NCBI GenBank assembly: GCA_017303655.1
Contig: JAFLCE010000023.1
Location: 1-48,520 of the forward strand
Length of the DNA stretch: 48,520 bases
Direction of reading: 5' to 3'
Source of the DNA: Anaerolineae bacterium
Lineage (GTDB): Bacteria > Chloroflexota > Anaerolineae > Anaerolineales > Villigracilaceae
The notes beneath the pieces were generated by a model, which was given only the letters and a program-made list of their open reading frames with translations, did not search any database and was not told where the DNA came from. Of the stretch, positions 43,187 to 48,520 are shown one piece after another; within the stretch, counting starts at the first letter, position 1; every line of letters starts with the position of its first letter. The translations under genes were made by a program, and so were the position numbers.

Positions 43187-44716
43187 TTATTTGGCGTATT
43201 CGGTGGCTCTCGTTTCGCGGATGACCGTCACGCGGATCTGACCGGGATATTGCATGGTCTCTTCGATCTTCTTGGCAATGTCGCGCGCAAGGCGGGTGGA
43301 GCCAAGATCATCAATCGTATCTGGCTTGACGAGGATGCGGACTTCACGTCCGGCTTGAATGGCGAAGGCTTGTTGCACGCCATCAAAGGACATGGACATT
43401 TCTTCGAGTGAGCGGATGCGCTTGATGTAGGCTTCGAGGTCTTCACGGCGGGCACCAGGGCGGGCGCCAGAGATGGCATCGGCTGCTTCAGCGATGACGG
43501 CTTCGACGGTTTCTTGATCCACTTCATGGTGGTGGGCGGCGATGGCGTTCACGACTACTGCATTGACGCCGTATCGTTTACAGAATTCGGCACCAAGACC
43601 AGCATGTGTGCCTTCCTGATTGTGGTCCATGGCTTTGCCGACATCGTGCAGGAAGCCGCCCATTTTGGCGAGCTCTACATTTGCGCCGATTTCAGCAGCG
43701 AGGATGCCTGCAAGCTTGGAAACTTCCACCGCGTGGGCGAGCTGATTCTGACCATAGGACGTACGGAACTTGAGGCGACCCATCATGCGCAGAATTTCAG
43801 GGTGTATGCCAGAGACATTGGCATCGTATGCAGCTTGTTCGCCTGCTTCATTAATGATCTTATCAACGGCGCGAGTTTCGTCTTCGATAACTTTTTCAAT
43901 GTGTGCGGGGTGAATGCGACCATCGAGGATGAGCTTAGAGAGGGCACGGCGGGCAATTTCACGGCGGACTGAGTCGAAGCAGGAGACAGTAACGGAATCG
44001 GGCGTATCGTCCACGATTACATCCACACCGGCAGCTTGTTCGAAGGCTTTGATGTTGCGTCCGTTACGACCAACGATACGTCCCTTCATCTCTTCGCTGG
44101 GCAGGGTTACCACGGCACGAGTGACTTCGGCGACATGCTCAGAGGCGACGCGCTGAATGGCGTCGGCAATGAGTTTGCGAGCGCGCTTCTCGCCTTCTTC
44201 ACGGGCTTCGGCTTCGATCTGGCGGATGATGCGCGCCATATCGCCGCGGGCTTCTTTTTCTACGGCGGCGAAGAGATCTTTGCGGGCTTCGTCAGGCGTC
44301 ATCTGCGCGATCTCTTCGAGTTTTTTCATTTGATCTTCGAACAGTTTCTCAGCATCGTTATGGCGCTTGTCGATCTGCGACTGGCGTTTGTTGAGATTTT
44401 GTTCGCGTTGTTCGATCTTGTCGTAGCGGCTGTCTACTTCTGAGCGGCGTTTTTCAAGGCGCTCGGTATCGCGGTTCAGTTCGATGCGGCGTTCTTTTAG
44501 TTCGCTTTCAGCGGCTTGAATGATCTTGGTGGCGTTATCTTGTGCGCCTTTGACGATCATATTCGCCTGGGTTTGAGCGGCTTTGACAATATCATCGGAG
44601 CGGTCTTGTTTGGCTTTGGTGGCGCGGTCTACCTGGTAACGGTGGAAGAAGTACCCCGCCGCGGCGCCAATGACCAGCGCCAGAACATCGATCAAAATAA
44701 TAATAATGGGGTTCAT
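43187..44716 (-). CDS. rny: Ribonuclease Y
   Basis: The 509-residue protein is RNase Y, the membrane-anchored endoribonuclease that starts messenger decay in many bacteria without RNase E. It has one N-terminal membrane helix (about 3-24), a long coiled coil (about 30-185), a KH domain with GRIVGRNGRNIKAFE (about 210), and an HD domain with FLHDVGKAMDH and AHHHEVD (about 355-400), which bind the catalytic metals. The KH loop reads G-R-N-G-R-N where many orthologues have G-R-E-G-R-N. It overlaps recX by 4 nt and is translated with it. Confidence 0.97.
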   Translation of the reverse strand: MNPIIIILIDVLALVIGAAAGYFFHRYQVDRATKAKQDRSDDIVKAAQTQANMIVKGAQDNATKIIQAAESELKERRIELNRDTERLEKRRSEVDSRYDKIEQREQNLNKRQSQIDKRHNDAEKLFEDQMKKLEEIAQMTPDEARKDLFAAVEKEARGDMARIIRQIEAEAREEGEKRARKLIADAIQRVASEHVAEVTRAVVTLPSEEMKGRIVGRNGRNIKAFEQAAGVDVIVDDTPDSVTVSCFDSVRREIARRALSKLILDGRIHPAHIEKVIEDETRAVDKIINEAGEQAAYDANVSGIHPEILRMMGRLKFRTSYGQNQLAHAVEVSKLAGILAAEIGANVELAKMGGFLHDVGKAMDHNQEGTHAGLGAEFCKRYGVNAVVVNAIAAHHHEVDQETVEAVIAEAADAISGARPGARREDLEAYIKRIRSLEEMSMSFDGVQQAFAIQAGREVRILVKPDTIDDLGSTRLARDIAKKIEETMQYPGQIRVTVIRETRATEYAK

Positions 44717-45366
44717 GTTAGTTCCTCATCTTCGTAGTGTGTATCTTCCGTGTGCGTCTCATTCCAAATGCGGGTTACAGTAGACGTAACAACGGAATAG
44801 GGGAAGCCGCGCCTTGCAAGGTGATCGGAGAGTTTCTTACGAAACTCGCTCCACTCCAGACCTAGGAATCTGGGTGCCCGTTTTCGGGCTGTTTCGTACG
44901 CCAGGGCTTCTTCGTCCACGTTGGAAACAGCCTGCTTAACTGTTTCTTCGTCGAGCCCTTTTTGACGGAGTTCCATTGTCAATGCGCGGCGGCTGCGGGG
45001 GCGGAATGTACTGCGATTTTCTACCCACGCCTGAGCAAATTCATTGTCATTGGCGAGCCTGTTGTCGCGAAGGCGGGTCAGCGTATGTTCGATGGCGTCT
45101 TCGGGATATTCGTGCTTTTTCAGGTTCTGCCGTATTTCCTTCTCTGAACGTGCGCGATAACTTAGGAAGAGTAAAGCCTGTTGCATTGCCTTCTCTTGCG
45201 CATCTTCATTCTGTAATTGAACGATCTTTTCATCGCTGAGCACGTCTCCAACTTTGAGCCAGGCGGCTGTGATGCGTGCCAGCCCGAAGGCGAATTCCCC
45301 GTCGAGGTGAAGGTTCACTCGATTGGGATTTTTCTTTTGCACTTCGAGAGCGGTTATCTTTTTCAT
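44713..45366 (-). CDS. recX: RecX, regulator of RecA
   Basis: The 217-residue protein has the RecX layout of three helical repeats: ALLFLSYRARSEKEIRQNLKKHEYPEDAIEHTLTRL (about 60-100), a second with FAQAWVENRSTFRPRSRRALTMELRQKG (about 108-140), and a third (about 160-200). The N-terminus ITALEVQKKNPNRVNLHLDGEFAFGL is the conserved leader. RecX binds and caps RecA filaments. It is the first gene of a two-gene operon with rny, an uncommon pairing that links DNA repair and RNA turnover by transcription only. The start has only a weak ribosome-binding site and lies 18 nt after a terminator, so expression depends on read-through. Confidence 0.95.
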   Translation of the reverse strand: MKKITALEVQKKNPNRVNLHLDGEFAFGLARITAAWLKVGDVLSDEKIVQLQNEDAQEKAMQQALLFLSYRARSEKEIRQNLKKHEYPEDAIEHTLTRLRDNRLANDNEFAQAWVENRSTFRPRSRRALTMELRQKGLDEETVKQAVSNVDEEALAYETARKRAPRFLGLEWSEFRKKLSDHLARRGFPYSVVTSTVTRIWNETHTEDTHYEDEELT

Positions 45367-45381
45367 TATCTCGCACTACTT

Positions 45382-45676
45382 AAAACAACACAGCCAAGAT
45401 GCCCGACAGAATCGGTCTCGGCTGTGAAAAGGTCTGGGTTTTGGCACCAGACTCCGGGTTTAGAAAGAGGCGTTGCCGGAGGTGGGTCGAAATCCGTGAC
45501 GGGTTAACATCACGTTCGGCACTTGTAGATTTTAGGGTGAAGCCAGGCGGCTCAAGTTCATTTTTCTGTTGTCTGACTTCACAAGTTAACTCCCAAAACC
45601 GGGGGAGGATCGTGCGCGAATTTTCCAGTCAATTTCAAGCATGAGACCGCAGCGAGCGGTGGAAGTGTTCAAAGTT
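45382..45676 (-). ncRNA. Candidate structured RNA or attenuating leader of recX-rny
   Basis: A minus-strand promoter (TTAACA, TATAAT) starts a transcript at about 45676 that runs 295 nt to an intrinsic terminator just before recX, with no open reading frame. Stems seen: ACCGC/GCGGT, CTCCC/GGGAG, ACTTGT/ACAAGT with a nested GTGAAG/CTTCAC and AGCC/GGCT, CGTGA/TCACG, CTCCGG/CCGGAG, GTCTGG/CCAGAC followed by TTTT, and the final CACAGCC/GGCTGTG. I looked for hallmarks of tmRNA, RNase P RNA, SRP RNA and 6S RNA and did not find them. It may be an independent small RNA or a riboswitch-like leader. Confidence 0.5.
45383..45426 (-). terminator. Intrinsic terminator upstream of recX
   Basis: CACAGCC (minus strand, from 45426) pairs with GGCTGTG (to 45389), with AGA/TCT and CCGA..TCGG pairs inside, followed by TTGTTTT. 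It ends 17 nt before the recX start codon. Confidence 0.75.
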
Positions 45677-45682
45677 TTCTTA

Positions 45683-45710
45683 ATTATACATGAAATTTAA
45701 TTTTTGTTAA
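45683..45710 (-). promoter_or_regulatory. Promoter of the recX-rny leader RNA
   Basis: TTAACA (45705-45710) and TATAAT (45683-45688) on the minus strand, 16 bp apart, in a very A/T-rich stretch. Confidence 0.65.
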
Positions 45711-45757
45711 CATTGGTTCTTCGTGACAGGATTTTAGGCTGCCCTTTCGTTTGTGGG

Positions 45758-45763
45758 TATAAT
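45758..45763 (+). promoter_or_regulatory. -10 box of the glycosyltransferase operon
   Basis: TATAAT at 45758-45763 predicts a start near 45770, giving a 30-nt leader before the ATG at 45800. The -35 element is poor. Confidence 0.4.
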
Positions 45764-45799
45764 TTCAAAGAAATTATGAGACTCGATGACAGAGGTGAC

Positions 45800-47767
45800 A
45801 TGATCAACCGGCAGAATGTTGATGGGGATGATATTCAGAACGTGCGTCGTTTTGTTGCATTTGTAGGGGTGTATATCATTTTGGTGAGTCAGTTTTTGGT
45901 GTTTTCAAAACCGGCGGAGGAAACGCTTGTGCCGCCTTACACTTGGCTGGCGCTGATCGGGGTTTTCATTCTAGTCTTTAGTCGCTTCTTGCGCGCCACC
46001 TCGCCTTTGCGGAAGCTCTCAGAAACAAGGTTTTTTAGCAACCAGGTGTTTTGGATCGTTGCGGGTGTCTCCTTTTCAGCTTTGGGAGCGTTGGCAACCC
46101 TTTTCTTTGCAACGTATACGCGGGTGAATTATATTCCTGTGGTTACGGTATGGTTGTTGGGGGCAGGTTGCTATGTATACGCTTTCTTTCAATCGGATTC
46201 TGATAGTGGTTTTGTGCCGTTGCAGGACTGGTTCAGGAAGAACCGAACCGAGATCATTTTGGTCTTGCTGATAACAGTGGCAGCATTTGTTGTGCGGTTT
46301 TATAAACTGGGAGACTTGCCCCGTGTTTTGGATGGTGATGAAGGGGCAGTGGGGTTGACCGCTCAATTGACAAATGAGGGAGTCCTTAGTAATCCCTTTG
46401 CATTGTGGGATAACTTTGGCGCACTCTATTTGCAGTTGATTAATTTCTCGTTGAAAATTTTTGGCATTAATGCTTTTGCTCTACGGTTAATACCTGCCAT
46501 TGGGGGTGTGCTTGCCATTCCAAGTATTTACTTGTTGGGGCGTCAGATCGGCGGCTGGCGGATCGGTTTAATTGCGGCATTCCTGATCGCATTTTCTCAT
46601 TCGCATATTCATTTTAGCCGAATTGCTTCAGTCGCTTATATTCAGGGTGCCTGGCTGGCGCCTCTTGAGTTGTATTTGCTATTAAGCGGGCTTGAAAAAC
46701 GTCAGTCCTGGCGAACGGCTTTGGGTGGTGTGCTGCTTGCCATTCATTTTTCAGTATATCTAACGGCACAAGTCGTGGCTGGAATGCTGGTCGTTTATAC
46801 GATATTGGGGTTCTTGTTTTATAGGGATTGGTTCAAATCTCGTTTCCAACAAGTAGCTGCGTTCTTTGGTGGTTTTTTTACAACAATTTTGCCTGCGGGT
46901 CTTTATTTTACGCAACAACCCGGTGAGTTTTTGAATCGCTTGAATAAAGACGGCACCTTTCAATCTGGCTGGCTGGAAAACACGATGTTGGCAACGGGTC
47001 AAAGTGCGTTTGAAGTTTTGCTTGGGCGGGTGACGCATGCATTTTTGTCCCTTATCTATTACCCAGCGCTTGATTTTTATGGCTCACCCGCACCGATGTT
47101 GAGCATGATCTCGACGGTGATGTTCCTGGCTGGGCTGGGAATCGCCCTGTGGCGTTTGAAGAATCCTGCCTACCTCTTACTGAATGGTTATTTCTGGGCT
47201 GCAACGGTTGCTGTGGGTTTGTTTGCTATTCCGCCCGGCGCGGATTCGTACCGCATGTTGATGGCGCTGCCAGCTGCCATGATCATGGCAGCCATTGGCT
47301 TGGAAGAGATCCTAGAAATATTTGGCATAACCTGGGAAAAGAAACGATATGCCTATGGCGTTTCCGTCAGCATCATCTTTGTGAGTCTGATGATATTTAA
47401 TTTGTGGACGTATTACTTCGATTTCGCCGGGCGCTGCCGGTTCGCATCTGACACTGCTGGAAGATTTGCATCCTACCTGGGGTCGCAAGTCGCTAAGATC
47501 GATAGCGAAGAAAATATCTATCTGCTTAGTGACAATATCTTCGTCCATGGCACCCATCCCTCCTCTTTTTTCTTGAGCAAAAGCCGTCAGATATTGAACT
47601 TCAATGAACCAATTGACCAGTTGAATCCAGTTTCTGGCGAGGTTATCATCGCACCTCCAAGCCGTATTGAAGAACTGGAACTGTGGGCGCGTGCCAACCC
47701 CGGCGGTGACCTGCGTTATCAATATGATTGCACTGACCCTATCCTTTTGATGTACCAGGTTCCATAA
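45800..47767 (+). CDS. Membrane glycosyltransferase, GT39/ArnT-like (GT-C fold)
   Basis: The 655-residue protein has about 12 membrane helices. Helix 1 of the core is followed by LPRVLDGDEGAVGLTAQLTNEG, the outer loop with the acidic pair that binds the lipid-linked sugar donor in GT39/ArnT/PMT-type enzymes. The loops FGALYLQLINFSLKIFGINAFALRLIPAIGGVLAIPSIYLLGRQ fit the same family. The last 100 residues are an outer domain. It would move a sugar from a polyprenyl-phosphate carrier to protein or lipid outside. I chose ATG 45800 for its GAGGTGAC site; ATG 45776 would leave almost no leader, and the frame from 45704 begins before the promoter. It is followed 9 nt later by a methyltransferase. 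Confidence 0.88.
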   Translation: MINRQNVDGDDIQNVRRFVAFVGVYIILVSQFLVFSKPAEETLVPPYTWLALIGVFILVFSRFLRATSPLRKLSETRFFSNQVFWIVAGVSFSALGALATLFFATYTRVNYIPVVTVWLLGAGCYVYAFFQSDSDSGFVPLQDWFRKNRTEIILVLLITVAAFVVRFYKLGDLPRVLDGDEGAVGLTAQLTNEGVLSNPFALWDNFGALYLQLINFSLKIFGINAFALRLIPAIGGVLAIPSIYLLGRQIGGWRIGLIAAFLIAFSHSHIHFSRIASVAYIQGAWLAPLELYLLLSGLEKRQSWRTALGGVLLAIHFSVYLTAQVVAGMLVVYTILGFLFYRDWFKSRFQQVAAFFGGFFTTILPAGLYFTQQPGEFLNRLNKDGTFQSGWLENTMLATGQSAFEVLLGRVTHAFLSLIYYPALDFYGSPAPMLSMISTVMFLAGLGIALWRLKNPAYLLLNGYFWAATVAVGLFAIPPGADSYRMLMALPAAMIMAAIGLEEILEIFGITWEKKRYAYGVSVSIIFVSLMIFNLWTYYFDFAGRCRFASDTAGRFASYLGSQVAKIDSEENIYLLSDNIFVHGTHPSSFFLSKSRQILNFNEPIDQLNPVSGEVIIAPPSRIEELELWARANPGGDLRYQYDCTDPILLMYQVP

Positions 47768-47776
47768 AGAGGTCTA

Positions 47777-48514
47777 TTGGACGTACGTGAATACGAGATC
47801 ATGTTCCAGGCGGAGGAACGCCATTGGTGGTATCTGGGAATGGCAACCATTACCCGGGCTTTGTTGAACCGCCATGTACACCCAAGTCAGCGCCTGAACA
47901 TATTGGATGCCGGATGCGGTACAGGTGCTGCCATGACAACTTACTTGGCAGACTATGGCGATGTCACTGGCGTGGACCTATACAAAGAAGCCGTGATATT
48001 AAGCCGCAAACGCAATGCCTCTCGCCTTGCCCGCGCCTCCATACTGGACCTGCCGCTGGCTTCTGCTTCCTTTGACCTTGTCACCAGTTTCGACGTTTTG
48101 TACGAACGCGGTGTACCGGATGAAACCCGTGCCTTGCGAGAATTTTTTCGAGTGCTCCTACCTGGCGGATATCTACTAATGCGCCTACCTGCCTATGACT
48201 GGCTGCGCGGACAGCATGATGAACGAGTTCACACCCGCAGACGGTATACCAAAGGACTTTTAAAGTCTTTGCTTGAACAAAGCGGATTCCACATCGTGCA
48301 TCTTTCGTACGCAAACACCTTGTTATTTCCGCTGGCTCTGGCAAAAAGGATCGGCGAACGTATCTCGCCATTGCGTAGTGAACGCTCAGATTTGAGCGTG
48401 GATCGAACCAACGAAATCTTCAGGCGCATTCTTTCATGGGAGGCGCCTTTTGTTTCCAGTTTTGGGTTGCCTTATGGACTCAGTGTCTTTGCAGTTGCGA
48501 GGAAAATACCATGA
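47777..48514 (+). CDS. Class I SAM-dependent methyltransferase
   Basis: The 245-residue protein has the SAM-binding motif ILDAGCGTGAAMTTY (about 43-57), the acidic ribose-binding GVDLYKEAV, motif LDLPLASASFDLVTSFDVLYE, and REFFRVLLPGGYLLMRLPA (motif III). This is the Methyltransf_11 type, frequently found in polyprenol or sugar-modification clusters. The N-terminal MDVREYEIMFQAEERHWWYLG is the typical start of such glycan-cluster methyltransferases. The start is TTG at 47777 after GAGG, since no ATG with a site precedes it. Its stop overlaps the next start (ATGA). Confidence 0.9.
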   Translation: MDVREYEIMFQAEERHWWYLGMATITRALLNRHVHPSQRLNILDAGCGTGAAMTTYLADYGDVTGVDLYKEAVILSRKRNASRLARASILDLPLASASFDLVTSFDVLYERGVPDETRALREFFRVLLPGGYLLMRLPAYDWLRGQHDERVHTRRRYTKGLLKSLLEQSGFHIVHLSYANTLLFPLALAKRIGERISPLRSERSDLSVDRTNEIFRRILSWEAPFVSSFGLPYGLSVFAVARKIP

Positions 48515-48520
48515 GTAAAT
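48511..48520 (+). CDS. Start of a third gene of the glycosylation operon (partial)
   Basis: ATGAGTAAAT at the right edge overlaps the methyltransferase stop by 4 nt, as expected for a coupled gene. Only MSK can be read. Confidence 0.4.

Noticed and set aside
45470-45510. Resemblance to a tRNA or tmRNA T-loop in the recX leader (GGATTTCGACCC)
   Set aside because: No acceptor stem pairing, CCA, tag frame or other tmRNA features exist nearby.

Overview
The window looks like chromosomal DNA of a Chloroflexota bacterium, most likely class Anaerolineae. The basis is inference from content: moderate GC, lipoprotein signal peptides throughout, RNase Y with RecX, very many GAF/PAS histidine kinases, and MacB/FtsX exporters without any outer-membrane partner. 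I ran no taxonomic search. Almost every start chosen here is supported by a visible Shine-Dalgarno sequence or a stop/start overlap. No rRNA, tRNA or CRISPR array was seen.

Positions 1 to about 4440 are the right end of an integrated mobile element. It carries a minus-strand partition-like operon (ribbon-helix-helix protein, two very small proteins, ParA), a two-helix membrane protein, an excisionase-like helix-turn-helix protein, a structured and strongly regulated promoter/leader, a 78-residue protein, and a large serine recombinase. The recombinase has inserted the element into comM (YifB-type AAA+ ATPase): the comM fragment stops exactly before its Walker A loop, and the last codons of the recombinase are read from comM DNA.

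Positions 5.1-9.6 kb hold a PAS histidine kinase, an MFS transporter, a DUF3597 protein and an eight-helix membrane protein. Positions 9.7-18.8 kb are one plus-strand efflux locus: a PadR repressor with twin operators, two MacB/LolD-type ATPases, three FtsX-type permeases and two lipoprotein HlyD-like adaptors, closed by a bidirectional terminator. Positions 18.8-23.0 kb (minus) encode a YVTN-propeller/di-heme cytochrome lipoprotein, a seven-repeat propeller-like lipoprotein and a lone receiver domain. A NarL-type two-component pair follows (23.25-25.7 kb).

Positions 25.8-39.6 kb are the most unusual part: a tightly spaced minus-strand signalling operon of a REC-REC-GAF-PAS kinase, an NMT1/ThiY-like binding lipoprotein, two membrane GAF sensors without kinase domains, a 1682-residue multi-GAF/PAS kinase, a threonine-synthase-like PLP enzyme fused to a receiver domain, and a lone receiver. 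No ABC permease or ATPase accompanies the binding protein, so it probably acts as a sensor subunit. The fusion suggests a phosphorelay that controls an amino-acid enzyme directly.

A second kinase/response-regulator pair lies at 39.7-43.1 kb. The recX-rny operon (43.2-45.4 kb) is preceded by a promoter, about 295 nt of highly structured leader and an intrinsic terminator: either an independent small RNA or an attenuator. The right end (45.8 kb on) begins a plus-strand cell-surface glycosylation operon (membrane glycosyltransferase, methyltransferase, start of a third gene).
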